Assembly: GCF_004331675.1 (NCBI RefSeq)
Contig: NZ_SJSN01000021.1
Location: 1-58,749 of the forward strand
DNA length: 58,749 nucleotides
Direction: 5' to 3'
Origin: Pedobacter frigidisoli
Lineage (GTDB): Bacteria > Bacteroidota > Bacteroidia > Sphingobacteriales > Sphingobacteriaceae
Position numbers and translations under genes: made by a program. Below the pieces are notes generated by a model. The model did no database searches, was not told the origin of the DNA, and was given only the letters and a program-made list of their open reading frames with translations. Positions 1 through 8,035 of the stretch are shown in pieces; position 1 is the first letter of the stretch, and each line of letters starts with the position of its first letter.

Positions 1-218
1 GGAAGAGTATAACGGGTAGAGCGCGGAATTTAATGAAGATGGGTGTAGTAAAGTCAAGGGCTTATCAGTTGTCTAATACCCGTAAGGGGTACTGTAGGAC
101 TGCAAACAGCCCGACATTACTTACAACCCTCGACAAGAAGTTCTTTATTGGCCTTGGACTAGATGGATTCGCAAATTATTACTATTGGAAAACGACACAC
201 CAAACGAAGTTATTCTAG
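1..218 (+). CDS. Group II intron reverse transcriptase/maturase, C-terminal fragment
   Basis: The frame is open from base 3 to the stop at 216-218, so the gene continues leftwards out of the window; the ATG at 33 is internal, not a start. The residues YQLSNTRKGYCRTANSP (about positions 22-38 of the fragment) match the C-terminal signature of bacterial group II maturases, usually read as NTRKGYWR.A.SPIL. These proteins splice their own intron RNA and reverse-transcribe it into new DNA sites. The stop lies only 4 nt before the domain V hairpin, as expected for an ORF placed in domain IV. Whether the protein is intact cannot be judged from the window. Confidence 0.85.
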   Translation, partial: KSITGRARNLMKMGVVKSRAYQLSNTRKGYCRTANSPTLLTTLDKKFFIGLGLDGFANYYYWKTTHQTKLF

Positions 219-221
219 CAA

Positions 222-297
222 ACCGCTGTATACCGAACGGTACGTACAGTGGTGTGAGAGGACAGATAGGGAACTAATCCCTATCTTCCTACTCGAT
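222..297 (+). ncRNA. Group II intron domains V and VI
   Basis: Domain V: ACCGCTGT (222-229) pairs with ACAGTGGT (246-253) over 8 pairs, an upper stem closes on a GAAC tetraloop (235-238), and there is a small bulge on the 3' side, which is the canonical catalytic hairpin. Domain VI: GAGAGG (256-261) pairs with CCT (288-290) and CTC (292-294), leaving A291 bulged. A291 is the expected branch-point adenosine, 7 nt from the intron end. The inner stem is GATAGGG (265-271) with CCCTATC (279-285). The terminal GAT at 295-297 fits the usual 3' end rule. Confidence 0.85.
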
Positions 298-323
298 AAG
301 CAAGTTTAATTAATAAAAAAACA

Positions 324-352
324 AAAAAGCTACCCTTTCGAGGTAGCTTTTT
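324..352. terminator. Bidirectional rho-independent terminator
   Basis: AAAAAGCTACC (324-334) and GGTAGCTTTTT (342-352) form a perfect 11-bp stem around a 7-nt loop. The A/T tails let it end transcripts from both sides: the intron side on the plus strand and the tRNA-Ser on the minus strand. Confidence 0.8.
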
Positions 353-355
353 CAG

Positions 356-442
356 CGGAGAGTGGGGGATTCGAACCCGCGGACCCTTTAACAAGTCAAC
401 AGTTTTCAAGACTGCCGCAATCGACCACTCTGCCAACTCTCC
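356..442 (-). tRNA. tRNA-Ser (anticodon UGA)
   Basis: Read on the minus strand, the acceptor arm GGAGAGT pairs with ACTCTCC and is followed by discriminator G. The anticodon stem GCAGT/ACTGT encloses the loop CTTGAAA, giving anticodon TGA for UCA codons. A long variable arm, typical of class II tRNAs, and the T-loop GGTTCGAATCC are present. Length is 87 nt. The CCA end is not encoded. Confidence 0.95.
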
Positions 443-536
443 GCGACAAAAGTACAAATCCCATTTAATTCTACAAATACGGATTATGTTTTTTTTATAT
501 AAAATTGATAATTGCTTAACACAGAGCGAGAAAAAA

Positions 537-1526
537 TTACTTCTTTCTTAGGTTTTCCTCTATAGGATCTGATTTCTTGAAGAGATTGAACGTTGGCCTA
601 ATAATTTTCACACTTCTTTTACTTACATCTACACTTGCATTCAGCTCAAAACCAATAAGCAAGATTAGTGAGTTCAAGTAAAGCCAGATCATCACCACGA
701 TAAGTGTACCAATGGAGCCATAAACCTTATTATATGAAGCAAAATGATTTATGTAGAAAGAAAAGCCCCATATGGTTAAGAACGCAAGAATGGTTGCAAG
801 CCAAGAACCAGCACTAAATAGTTTCCATTTTTTAGTGTGCGATGGTCCGTAACGATAAAGTATTGATATAGTAATGAAATATAGAATTGCCAAAAGTGCC
901 CATCTGGTAAATTGGATCGCGTAAACAGCCAAGCTATCTTTAATGTGCAACTCGCCTTTGATGTAGTTTAGCAGAATTTCTCCTAATGCCATTGCACTTA
1001 TGCAAACAATGATAGAGATACAAATTACCGAGGTAAGGATAAATGCAATTAAACGCTGCTTTAACCAACCTCGTGTTTCTATAATTAACGATGATTTGTT
1101 AAAAGCTTTCATCAGGTTTTTTACACCATTGGTAGCAAAAAAAATAGCTGATAGAAAACCGAATGACAATAAGCCCGTGTTTTGATTTTTTACAATATCC
1201 TTTAATGTAGATTCAAATGCATCATAAGCATTATGTGGAAGCACCAACTCTATCAAACTTAATAATTGATCTTGGAAACCCCTTATTGGAATAAATGGAA
1301 TCAAGGTGAATAGAAAAATAATACCTGGGAAAATAGCCAGCATAAAGCTATAGGCTAAGGAAGAGGATTTATTTACAAGCGTATCTTTCCCAATTTCCCT
1401 AAAGAAAAATGTGGCAACCGTATACAATGGAAGTGGGCTAAAGCCAGGCAAAACGCAACTTTTAGTCCATTCGATAAATTGCGAATAGATTTTAAGGTGT
1501 AATAATTGCTTGTGTAACCATTCCAT
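537..1526 (-). CDS. YihY/BrkB family inner-membrane protein
   Basis: A 329-residue polytopic membrane protein of the YihY/virulence factor BrkB family, once mislabelled ribonuclease BN. Diagnostic stretches are the N-terminal SSSLAYSFMLAIFPGIIFLF (about residues 54-73) and GSIGTLIVVMIWLYLNSLILL near residue 280. About six hydrophobic helices can be counted, and the tail is short, charged and Lys-rich. The biochemical role of the family is not settled; it is not a nuclease. It is the last gene of a minus-strand run (PASTA protein, MltG, thioesterase, YihY) and starts 6 nt after the thioesterase stop, so co-transcription is likely. Confidence 0.88.
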   Translation of the reverse strand: MEWLHKQLLHLKIYSQFIEWTKSCVLPGFSPLPLYTVATFFFREIGKDTLVNKSSSLAYSFMLAIFPGIIFLFTLIPFIPIRGFQDQLLSLIELVLPHNAYDAFESTLKDIVKNQNTGLLSFGFLSAIFFATNGVKNLMKAFNKSSLIIETRGWLKQRLIAFILTSVICISIIVCISAMALGEILLNYIKGELHIKDSLAVYAIQFTRWALLAILYFITISILYRYGPSHTKKWKLFSAGSWLATILAFLTIWGFSFYINHFASYNKVYGSIGTLIVVMIWLYLNSLILLIGFELNASVDVSKRSVKIIRPTFNLFKKSDPIEENLRKK

Positions 1527-1532
1527 TTTTTA

Positions 1533-1943
1533 CTATTGATTAAAAAATACCGACAACTTTTCCATAAAATTTTCGGGAGGATTTGTAGGCTTATTTTTCT
1601 TCATATCAACAAAAACAAGTGTTGTTTCGCCAAGGTTTATCAATTCTTTATTTTCGTTATACAATTCGTAATTGAAGAAAATTCGGATGCCTGGCAAAGT
1701 TTTTATTGTAGTTTTAACTGTAATCTCTTGATCGTAAAGGGCTGGTTTAATATACTTACATTTTAATTCTAACACAGGCATCATAATTCCATCAGCTTCC
1801 ATAGAACTATAACTCATACCTAAACTACGCAACATTTCTACACGACCAACCTCATAATATTGTGCATAATTTCCATAATACATATAGCCCATTTGGTCGG
1901 TTTCGCCATAACGAACCCTAATTTTTGTACTGTGGCTATACAT
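1533..1943 (-). CDS. Acyl-CoA thioesterase, 4HBT (YbgC-like) hotdog fold
   Basis: 136 residues, the normal size for a single hotdog-fold thioesterase. The N-terminal motif RVRYGETDQMGYMYYGNYAQYYE carries the 4HBT active-site Asp (TDQMG) and the Y-GNY-YYE helix start. Members hydrolyse short or medium acyl-CoA or acyl-ACP thioesters in the cytoplasm. The start codon overlaps the MltG stop by one base (TAATG), which suggests translational coupling with cell-wall genes. Its true acyl substrate cannot be told from sequence. Confidence 0.88.
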   Translation of the reverse strand: MYSHSTKIRVRYGETDQMGYMYYGNYAQYYEVGRVEMLRSLGMSYSSMEADGIMMPVLELKCKYIKPALYDQEITVKTTIKTLPGIRIFFNYELYNENKELINLGETTLVFVDMKKNKPTNPPENFMEKLSVFFNQ

Positions 1944-2998
1944 TATCTAAAAATATTTCTTTTGTTTAAAGCTTCACGATATTTTTTTGCATTAATTTCA
2001 TGCTGCGCCTTGTTCTCCGCAAAATTATGGTATCCAGAAAAATCTTCCTTTGCACACATGTAAATATAGTTATTGGTATCACGATTCAATACGGCATCAA
2101 TTGCATTAATACTTGGCATCATAATCGGGCCAGGAGGCAAACCAGCATATTTGTAAGTGTTATAAAGCGATTGGACCTGTAATAACTTGCCTGTTACTCT
2201 TTTTACTGTAAAATCATTATTTGCGAAAATCACAGTTGGATCTGCCTGCAATAGAATTCCCTTATTTAACCTATTCAAGTATAAGCCAGCAATTATTGGC
2301 ATTTCCTTATCATAAAGAGCTTCGGCATCTACAATGGATGCTAAAGTATAAACCTGTGCTGGAGTTAAATTTAAACTTGCAGCTTTTTGTTTACGATCTG
2401 CATTCCAAAATTTATCATATTCCTTGTGCATACGCTCAAAGAAATCGACAGGAGAGATATTCCAATACATTTCATATGTGTTAGGAATGAACATTGCATA
2501 AACATTATCCTGATTAAATCCATATTTACTTATCAGTGCTGTTGAATCCAGCAACTTAATAAAGCTAAGCGAATCGGCTTCTAAATTATTAGCTAAGTAG
2601 GCTGCAAAGTTTTCCTTTTTACGGATATTTTGAAATTTAATTTTAACTGGCTCTTGGTTACCAGCCTTGATCATATTCACTAAAGTACGGTTAGTCATCC
2701 CTTTCTTTAAACGATAGCGACCAGCCTTAACATTTGTTGGCAAATTCATTTTTCCTGCAGCCGTAGCAAAAGATGAAATGCTTTTTACAATATCTTTCTT
2801 TTTCATTTCAGCAACCAATTCATCGTAATCACTTCCTGTTTTTATGTAAAGGAATTTTTGATTTTCGGTAACGTTAGCAGCAAAATAAACCTTGTAAAGA
2901 TTTAAGGCAAAATATCCGGCAATTAAAATAATTACTACAGCAATTGCTATAATGGCTTTTTTACCGGTACTCATATTTTTTTTTTCTATTTCAGTCAT
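1943..2998 (-). CDS. mltG: Endolytic murein transglycosylase MltG
   Basis: MltG (YceG-like) cuts nascent peptidoglycan strands in the periplasm and is thought to release chains from the synthesis machinery. The product has a short cytosolic tail, one membrane helix (KKAIIAIAVVIILIAGYFAL), a LysM-like segment and the catalytic YceG domain with AQVYTLASIVDAEA and the conserved NRLNKGILLQADPT near the active site. I place the start at the ATG at 2998, giving 351 residues. A longer frame to 3127 exists but would overlap the PASTA gene by over 110 bases and puts a non-family segment in front of the membrane helix. It starts 16 nt after the PASTA gene and overlaps the thioesterase start. Confidence 0.92.
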   Translation of the reverse strand: MTEIEKKNMSTGKKAIIAIAVVIILIAGYFALNLYKVYFAANVTENQKFLYIKTGSDYDELVAEMKKKDIVKSISSFATAAGKMNLPTNVKAGRYRLKKGMTNRTLVNMIKAGNQEPVKIKFQNIRKKENFAAYLANNLEADSLSFIKLLDSTALISKYGFNQDNVYAMFIPNTYEMYWNISPVDFFERMHKEYDKFWNADRKQKAASLNLTPAQVYTLASIVDAEALYDKEMPIIAGLYLNRLNKGILLQADPTVIFANNDFTVKRVTGKLLQVQSLYNTYKYAGLPPGPIMMPSINAIDAVLNRDTNNYIYMCAKEDFSGYHNFAENKAQHEINAKKYREALNKRNIFR

Positions 2999-3014
2999 GT
3001 TATATTCTAGGGTA

Positions 3015-3785
3015 TTATTGTTCTTTATTGGATAAGGTGATATTAATTTTTGTACCGATGGCAACTTTCGATACCGAATCTGCAGGCATTGGATCTTGCT
3101 TCGTAATAATGGCATTTGCACTGTCAATAATAGCTCCTTCGTAAATGATAGTTCCTAAACTGAGATTAGATCCTTTTAAGCTGAACTTCGCCTCATCTAC
3201 TGTTAACCCAACTAATTGCGGAACATCTACTTCTTCATTGCCTCTTCCATCGCCCAATACCAAGTTAATTCGCGATCCAACTGGTACAACATCTCCTGGC
3301 TGAATAGGAGAACCACCAAATGATGCTTCTAAAACAACATCTCGACTTACATCGGGTTTGTAGGTGGTATCGCCCAGCTTGAGCCTAGAACTTTCTATAA
3401 TCGCTTGTGCCTCTCGCAAGGTTTTAAACGCAATATCTGGAAATTTTGTATTCGGAATTTTTCCGGCATTAATGGTTAAATAAATTGTTCTATTATCTTT
3501 TACGAACGTATTCGGATCGGGATCTTGATCTATAACAATTCCAGCGGGTTGATCCATAATGAAAACTGAATCCACCTCGTATTTCAAACCAGCATCTTCG
3601 AGTTTTCTTACAGCCTGTTCAAACGATAGGCCTTTAACCATTGGTACATTTAAGCCCTGCCCATGTTTGGTGTAATATCTTAAACTGAAGAAAGCGATAA
3701 GTAATAGGCCAACAACGGTTAAAACTGCAGCTAAAATATTGTTCCTAAAGGATTTGGTTTTTAAATAATCTATAAATTTAGACAT
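3015..3785 (-). CDS. Membrane-anchored PASTA-domain protein
   Basis: 256 residues with a short N-terminal cytosolic part, a membrane helix at about residues 17-35, and three consecutive PASTA repeats outside the membrane, recognisable by VPMVKGLSFEQAVRKLEDAGL, FKTLREAQAIIESS and VPQLVGLTVDEAKFSLKGS. PASTA domains bind peptidoglycan or its precursors. No kinase or transpeptidase domain is attached, so it is a stand-alone PASTA protein. It is the first gene of the minus-strand cell-envelope operon, divergent from ddl, with a roughly 200-bp gap between the two. Confidence 0.9.
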   Translation of the reverse strand: MSKFIDYLKTKSFRNNILAAVLTVVGLLLIAFFSLRYYTKHGQGLNVPMVKGLSFEQAVRKLEDAGLKYEVDSVFIMDQPAGIVIDQDPDPNTFVKDNRTIYLTINAGKIPNTKFPDIAFKTLREAQAIIESSRLKLGDTTYKPDVSRDVVLEASFGGSPIQPGDVVPVGSRINLVLGDGRGNEEVDVPQLVGLTVDEAKFSLKGSNLSLGTIIYEGAIIDSANAIITKQDPMPADSVSKVAIGTKINITLSNKEQ

Positions 3786-3933
3786 GAATCTTAAATTCTG
3801 GGGTTATGCATACAAGCTCAAATGTAGTTATTTTAATTAATGAGTGAATTAAGGAGTGATCCATAATTGAATAGTTCAAGTATATTCCATCAATTTCTAT
3901 CCATCAAAATTAAACAATGCGCAAAGATATTTA

Positions 3934-3941
3934 TATTTTTG
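3934..3941 (+). promoter_or_regulatory. Putative -7 element of the ddl promoter
   Basis: TATTTTTG fits the Bacteroidota primary-sigma -7 consensus TAnnTTTG exactly and lies 49 nt before the ddl start. No clear TTTG -33 element is visible at the proper distance. The ddl start itself is preceded by an AAAGGA-like ribosome site (about 3976-3981). Confidence 0.4.
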
Positions 3942-3989
3942 AGGATAATATTTACATTCAATTTCTATTTATAAAAAAGGATTTTCAAC

Positions 3990-4976
3990 ATGAAAAAAAC
4001 GATAGCATTGTTAACAGGCGGTACCACTGGTGAATGGGTTGTTTCAGTAAAAAGTGCAGCTACAATTGCCCAAAATATTGATGCTGATTTGTATGATGTT
4101 TATAAGATTATGTTAAATGATAAGGGCTGGTTTTATGAACCTGCTGATTCTGTTAAAATAGAAATTGATAAAAACGATTTTTCATTAACCTTAGATGGTC
4201 GTAAAATAAAATTTGATGGTGTTTTTATTGCTATTCATGGCTCGCCTGGTGAGGACGGAAAACTTCAGGGCTATTTCGATATGATTGGAATTCCATACAC
4301 TACATGTGATGCCTTAACTTCATGTATTACGATGAATAAAGGTTATACAAAGGCAATTGTAGAAGGAATCAATAACTTGTTTACAGCTAAATCAATACAA
4401 ATATTTAAGAATGGGGATTACAACATCAGCCAGATTAAGCAGGATTTAAGATTGCCTTATTTCGTTAAACCAAATAGTGGCGGTAGTAGCATTGGTATGA
4501 GTAAAGTTAAACATGCCGATGATTTAGATAGTGCTCTTGAAAAGGCTTTTAGAGAAGATACGCAAGTTTTAATTGAGGAATTTGTAAGTGGTAGGGAGTT
4601 CTCCATTGGTGTTTACAGCGCAAAAGGCGAGGTTACTGTTTTACCAACTACTGAGGTTATCCCTGCAAATGAGTTTTTCGATTTTGAGGCAAAATACACG
4701 CCTGGTGCTACACAAGAAATTACGCCTGGCAACATGAGTGATGAAGAATATGCAAGGGTTCATCAAATTATAAAAGACATTTACAAAAAACTAAATTGTA
4801 GAGGTGTTGTTCGTATAGATTATTTTTTGGAACACGAAACTGGGAAGTTTTATTTTATAGAAATTAATACCATTCCTGGGCAAACGTCCACTAGTTTTAT
4901 TCCTCAACAGGTTGCCGCTATGGGATTAACACTAAAAGAATTTTATACTAGCTTAATGAAAGAAACCTTGGGTTAA
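3990..4976 (+). CDS. ddl: D-alanine--D-alanine ligase
   Basis: ATP-grasp ligase (328 residues) that joins two D-Ala residues for the peptidoglycan pentapeptide. Visible signatures are the N-terminal binding region with AIHGSPGEDGKLQGYFDMIGIPYT (about residues 83-106), the ATP-grasp loop FVKPNSGGSSIGMSKV, the acidic EEFVSGREFSIGV, and the metal-binding end FYFIEINTIPGQTSTSFIP. Length and motif order are complete, so the enzyme should be active. It is divergent from the PASTA/MltG operon, which groups cell-wall functions around one intergenic region. Confidence 0.95.
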   Translation: MKKTIALLTGGTTGEWVVSVKSAATIAQNIDADLYDVYKIMLNDKGWFYEPADSVKIEIDKNDFSLTLDGRKIKFDGVFIAIHGSPGEDGKLQGYFDMIGIPYTTCDALTSCITMNKGYTKAIVEGINNLFTAKSIQIFKNGDYNISQIKQDLRLPYFVKPNSGGSSIGMSKVKHADDLDSALEKAFREDTQVLIEEFVSGREFSIGVYSAKGEVTVLPTTEVIPANEFFDFEAKYTPGATQEITPGNMSDEEYARVHQIIKDIYKKLNCRGVVRIDYFLEHETGKFYFIEINTIPGQTSTSFIPQQVAAMGLTLKEFYTSLMKETLG

Positions 4977-4995
4977 TCATTTTCCTTTTAATAGA

Positions 4996-5577
4996 ATGGA
5001 CATACAAGAACTCTTAAATAGAGGTTTTAGGGTAAAAAAATATCGTAAAGATTCAATCGTTTATGAACCAGGAATGTTACCAAAGTTTGTTTATTTCATA
5101 AAATCTGGCGAGGTAAGAATGGTTACCGTCAGTGATGATGGAAAGGAATTTATTCAGGGTATTTTTAAAAGAGATCAATATTTTGGTGAACCGGCCATAA
5201 TTGTAAATAGGAGATATCTGGCTTATACTATTGTGAGTAAGGATGCAGAAATCATCCCTGTTGGTAATAATGATTTTTTCAATCTGATAAGGAATGAGCC
5301 TAACTTTTCTACAGACTTGATCCAAACATTGAGTAATAGGCTTTTCTATAAATCGATGATGCTCGAAGAACTAGCTAACGAGAAAGCTGAACATCGATTA
5401 CTCACCATTATAAATTACCTTACTAACGACATCGAGGTTGGAGAAACCTTAAAAATTACCAGACAGGAACTTGCCGATATGACTGGTTTAAGAGTGGAGA
5501 CTGTGATAAGAGGAGTAAAGATATTGGTAGATAGAGGATCGATAAAGTTAAACCGCGGGAAGATTATCAAGATTTAA
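4996..5577 (+). CDS. Crp/Fnr family transcriptional regulator
   Basis: 193 residues: an N-terminal cyclic-nucleotide-binding-like beta-roll (about 15-110; GEVRMVTVSDDGKEFIQGIFKRDQYFGEPAI), a dimer helix, and a C-terminal winged helix-turn-helix (ITRQELADMTGLRVETVIRGVKIL, about 155-180). There is no Cys cluster as in Fnr, so an iron-sulfur sensor is unlikely. The effector and regulon are unknown. It starts 19 nt after ddl on the same strand and may share its transcript. Confidence 0.9.
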   Translation: MDIQELLNRGFRVKKYRKDSIVYEPGMLPKFVYFIKSGEVRMVTVSDDGKEFIQGIFKRDQYFGEPAIIVNRRYLAYTIVSKDAEIIPVGNNDFFNLIRNEPNFSTDLIQTLSNRLFYKSMMLEELANEKAEHRLLTIINYLTNDIEVGETLKITRQELADMTGLRVETVIRGVKILVDRGSIKLNRGKIIKI

Positions 5578-5656
5578 TTTAGCGTATCCAACCTTTTTAT
5601 CTTCATGTTGTTCTATTAATATGATGCAGATCATAATTTAACCTTTTTTCGAACCG

Positions 5657-5664
5657 TAAATTTG
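5657..5664 (+). promoter_or_regulatory. Putative -7 element for the DUF983 gene
   Basis: TAAATTTG is an exact TAnnTTTG match 23 nt before the DUF983 start codon. The -33 element is not clear. Confidence 0.4.
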
Positions 5665-5687
5665 CCTCATAAATAATTTATATAATT

Positions 5688-6086
5688 ATGGCAGAGCTTT
5701 CTAAATTTCAAGCTGTATTACAATGTAAGTGTCCACGTTGCCGAAAGGGTGATATTTTTACAGGCAGCGCTTATGCATTCACACTTCAAAAAACCAATGT
5801 TTATTGTCCGGTTTGTAACTTAAAGTTCGAACGCGAACCTGGCTTTTTCTATGTTGCAATGTTTGTGAGCTATGCAATGAATGTTGCCGAAATCATCACG
5901 ATTGGTGTAGCTTCTTATGTATTAGGTTTACCGTTGGTTTACGAAAATCTATGGTATTATGTAGGATTGATTCTTGCAGGTGTTTTGCTTTTATCTCCAA
6001 TAAATTATCGCTATTCGAGGGTTGTTTTATTGCACTGGTTAACGCCAGGCTTGGGTTACGTACCCGGAAGCGGCATTAATAAATAA
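5688..6086 (+). CDS. DUF983 family protein (zinc-ribbon plus two membrane helices)
   Basis: 132 residues. The N-terminal part has two CxxC knuckles (KCPRCRKGDIF and VYCPVCNLKFEREPGFFYV), which form a likely zinc ribbon. Two hydrophobic segments follow (about residues 63-88 and 92-115). Domain and length match DUF983, whose function is not established; some relatives sit near cytochrome oxidase genes. The gene is monocistronic and is followed 2 nt later by a strong terminator. Confidence 0.88.
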   Translation: MAELSKFQAVLQCKCPRCRKGDIFTGSAYAFTLQKTNVYCPVCNLKFEREPGFFYVAMFVSYAMNVAEIITIGVASYVLGLPLVYENLWYYVGLILAGVLLLSPINYRYSRVVLLHWLTPGLGYVPGSGINK

Positions 6087-6087
6087 A

Positions 6088-6111
6088 AAATGCCCGATTT
6101 TTCGGGCATTT
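6088..6111. terminator. Bidirectional terminator between convergent genes
   Basis: AAATGCCCGA (6088-6097) and TCGGGCATTT (6102-6111) pair over 10 bp around a TTTT loop, with A and T tails. It lies exactly between the DUF983 gene and the convergent lipoprotein gene. Confidence 0.85.
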
Positions 6112-6114
6112 CAT

Positions 6115-6639
6115 TTACTTTTTCATAGGATGCTGAACATATTCTGACCAATGAACAACTTTTCCATTTTTTAATTTAAAATCGTTAAAGAAATTTACAG
6201 TATCTGTTTTGCCATCTTTCATTTCTGAAGCTTGTGTATACCAAAGACTAACATATTCCTCTGTTTTATCTTTACTGATAACTGACTCCATATCCTCCAG
6301 CATAATCTTAATGCTTTTAAATTTATCCATTTCATGCTTCGCCTCTTTCAAGAATTGGCTACTTGTTCCTTTAAATTCGTAACCGTCTACATTAAGCTGT
6401 AAACTATCCCCTAAAAGTGGTTTTAAAGATGTTGTATCAAGATTAGCAAAAGCTTTTAGCGCACTCATGGCAACAACCATATTTTTGCTGTCTGCATTCA
6501 TTTCCCAATTTCGATTTTTTTTGGGTGTATAAGGATATTTTGTTGTGTCTGCAGTTGCAGAATCAGTTGTTTTAGCTTCTTTATTTTGGCAAGCAGCGAA
6601 AAATAAGGCAATAACAAATAGTGATGAGATTTTTTTCAT
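6115..6639 (-). CDS. Putative lipoprotein with an NTF2-like domain
   Basis: 174 residues with a lipoprotein signal (lipobox ending AAC, Cys at residue 17) followed by a Thr/Ala/Asp-rich linker and a soluble domain of about 120 residues. The middle reads like a SnoaL/NTF2-type cone fold: an initial helix with an LDTTSLKPLLGDSLQL strand region, then alternating strands ending in FFNDFKLKNGKVVHWSEYVQ. Such domains are usually non-catalytic or bind small molecules. No catalytic residues stand out and I do not recognise a specific family name. Confidence 0.6.
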   Translation of the reverse strand: MKKISSLFVIALFFAACQNKEAKTTDSATADTTKYPYTPKKNRNWEMNADSKNMVVAMSALKAFANLDTTSLKPLLGDSLQLNVDGYEFKGTSSQFLKEAKHEMDKFKSIKIMLEDMESVISKDKTEEYVSLWYTQASEMKDGKTDTVNFFNDFKLKNGKVVHWSEYVQHPMKK

Positions 6640-6747
6640 AATAATTAATTTAGGTGATTTAGTTAAATAAATATACCTAATTATCTGAAAACTAAATAAT
6701 TGATTAATTTTTATTTTCGCTAAGAAATTTAAAATAGATTGAAAATT

Positions 6748-7143
6748 TTAAAGCTTATGGTTATTCAACGGCTTTTTAAAAATACCGAAGCAAATATTTA
6801 TTAAGAAAAGCAACTGACTTAAACCAAAAATTAAAGTAATCCAATTCAAGATTCTTCCGAACGGGTCGGTAGTAAAAATAAAAATTACAATTGAAAAAAG
6901 CATAATCACGATGTGGAGGTAGCTTAGCATAAGCAGATTTAAATACCTGTTTAATAGTTTATAAAATATGCTGAAGATAAAAAGAACTATGGCTATCAAT
7001 CTTAAAAACTGAATGAAACCAATTACATAATAGGTGTCTGATAAGTTTACTTCGATTGTTTCTCTGGTGCCGAAGAAAGAAGCAATAAGAAATAACGTAG
7101 CGATTAAAACTAAAAAATTGTAGGGCTTAAAAATAACTGCCAT
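6748..7143 (-). CDS. Small integral membrane protein, unknown function
   Basis: 131 residues with four hydrophobic stretches (about 8-25, 42-62, 68-90, 98-122) and few charges except at the C terminus. I do not recognise a family. The start lies 1 nt after the cutC stop, so it is probably the last gene of the minus-strand run that includes cutC. Confidence 0.6.
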   Translation of the reverse strand: MAVIFKPYNFLVLIATLFLIASFFGTRETIEVNLSDTYYVIGFIQFLRLIAIVLFIFSIFYKLLNRYLNLLMLSYLHIVIMLFSIVIFIFTTDPFGRILNWITLIFGLSQLLFLINICFGIFKKPLNNHKL

Positions 7144-7144
7144 T

Positions 7145-7960
7145 TTAAGTTTTTTCTATTATTTTAACCAAAGCCTTAACTTTTTCAATTGAAGTTAATT
7201 CATATTGATATTCATCTTCAAAACTTCCCATTTTACTTTCTATATTTCTAAATGCCATTTTGCTTGCTACAAAAGATTTAGCCGAAGCATGAAATTCTTT
7301 AGCACCAGTTTTATCGATAAGTTCCTGAACGTTATTTTCATTTATTCCGGCGCCAGGCATCATAGAAATTCTTCCGTTAGCTTGTTTTACAAGTTTGGCT
7401 AAAGTTTCTACTCCATCAATTGCTGAGTTTGCTCCACCTGAAGAAAGTACCCGAATAATTCCCAATTCAATTAAATCTTCCAATGCTTTTTCCATGTTAT
7501 TACTCATATCGAAAGCCCTGTGAAAAGCAACGGGAAGTGGTTTCGCCAATTCAATTAATTCAACGCAACGGGTTTTATCTATGCTTCCATCAAATTGAAG
7601 TATTCCAATAACTATTCCATCACAATTTAATGATTTGCAAATTTTTATATCTTCTTTCATCAAATTAAACTCAATAGCAGAATACAAAAAATCTCCACCG
7701 CGTGGACGGATAATTGGCCACACTTCGATAGTTAAGTTTTTCTTAGCTAAGGCAATCTGGCCAAAACTTGGGGTTGTTCCGCCCTCGGCTAAGTTATCGC
7801 ATAATTCAACTCTTTTAGCTCCACCAATTTGGGCAGCAAGAGCCGATTCATAACCGTTTGCACAGACTTCTAAAATTCCCCCAGCCCCCGAGGGGGGATT
7901 TGAATGGCCGTCGTTAAACCCCTCCGCCCCTAAAGGGGAACCTGAATTTCCACTGTTCAT
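7145..7960 (-). CDS. cutC: Copper homeostasis protein CutC (repeat-derived N-terminal extension)
   Basis: From about residue 29 the protein reads ILEVCANGYESALAAQIGGA, the normal beginning of CutC, and continues as a TIM-barrel-like protein with RPRGGDF and CDGIVIGIL; the core is about 243 residues, the usual size. CutC has been linked to copper tolerance, but its biochemical role is disputed. The first 28 residues (Gly/Ser/Pro-rich) are translated from a palindromic GC-rich repeat at 7877-7942. The normal start position is an ATT codon at 7874-7876, so translation begins either at the upstream ATG (7960) or at this rare start. It lies downstream of the glycosylasparaginase-like gene on the same strand. 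Confidence 0.85.
   Translation of the reverse strand: MNSGNSGSPLGAEGFNDGHSNPPSGAGGILEVCANGYESALAAQIGGAKRVELCDNLAEGGTTPSFGQIALAKKNLTIEVWPIIRPRGGDFLYSAIEFNLMKEDIKICKSLNCDGIVIGILQFDGSIDKTRCVELIELAKPLPVAFHRAFDMSNNMEKALEDLIELGIIRVLSSGGANSAIDGVETLAKLVKQANGRISMMPGAGINENNVQELIDKTGAKEFHASAKSFVASKMAFRNIESKMGSFEDEYQYELTSIEKVKALVKIIEKT
7877..7942. repeat. GC-rich palindromic repeat inside the 5' end of cutC
   Basis: Two GC-rich palindromic blocks (CAGCCCCCGAGGGGGG and CCGCCCCTAAAGGGG) are joined by about 25 bases. The composition is strikingly different from the surrounding AT-rich DNA. It resembles the CCCCTTTAGGGG-type interspersed elements I know from Bacteroidota intergenic DNA. A related block lies at 8011-8035. 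Confidence 0.6.
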
Positions 7961-8010
7961 GTATCGCTAATAATCTACTGTTTACTATTGCTATTCCCAC
8001 CTTGCTTTTC

Positions 8011-8035
8011 GCTCCCCCTTTAGGGGGCTGTGGGG
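8011..8035. repeat. CCCCCTTTAGGGGG palindromic element at a gene end
   Basis: GCTCCCCCTTTAGGGGGC followed by TGTGGGG. It contains the stop codon (8020-8022) of the glycosylasparaginase-like gene and resembles the element at 7877-7942. It may act as a weak transcription stop, but there is no U-tract. Confidence 0.55.

Larger units (their letters stand above)
1..297 (+). mobile_element. 3' part of a group II intron (left edge)
   Basis: The window opens inside a group II intron. It holds the last codons of the intron-encoded reverse transcriptase/maturase (to 218), then a domain V hairpin (222-253), domain VI with a bulged A (256-294) and a 3' terminus ending CTCGAT at 297. The 5' part lies outside the window, so neither the class nor the 5' exon can be read. 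The 3' flank runs straight into a short AT-rich stretch and a terminator at 324-352. The intron end is therefore about 27 nt upstream of a terminator hairpin and close to a tRNA-Ser gene on the other strand. Confidence 0.85.

Noticed and set aside
537..1526. Ribonuclease BN annotation
   Set aside because: YihY/BrkB proteins are membrane proteins without nuclease motifs; the old name is a misannotation.
1943..3127. MltG starting at 3127
   Set aside because: It would overlap the PASTA gene by over 110 bases and precede the membrane helix with non-family residues; ATG 2998 fits better.
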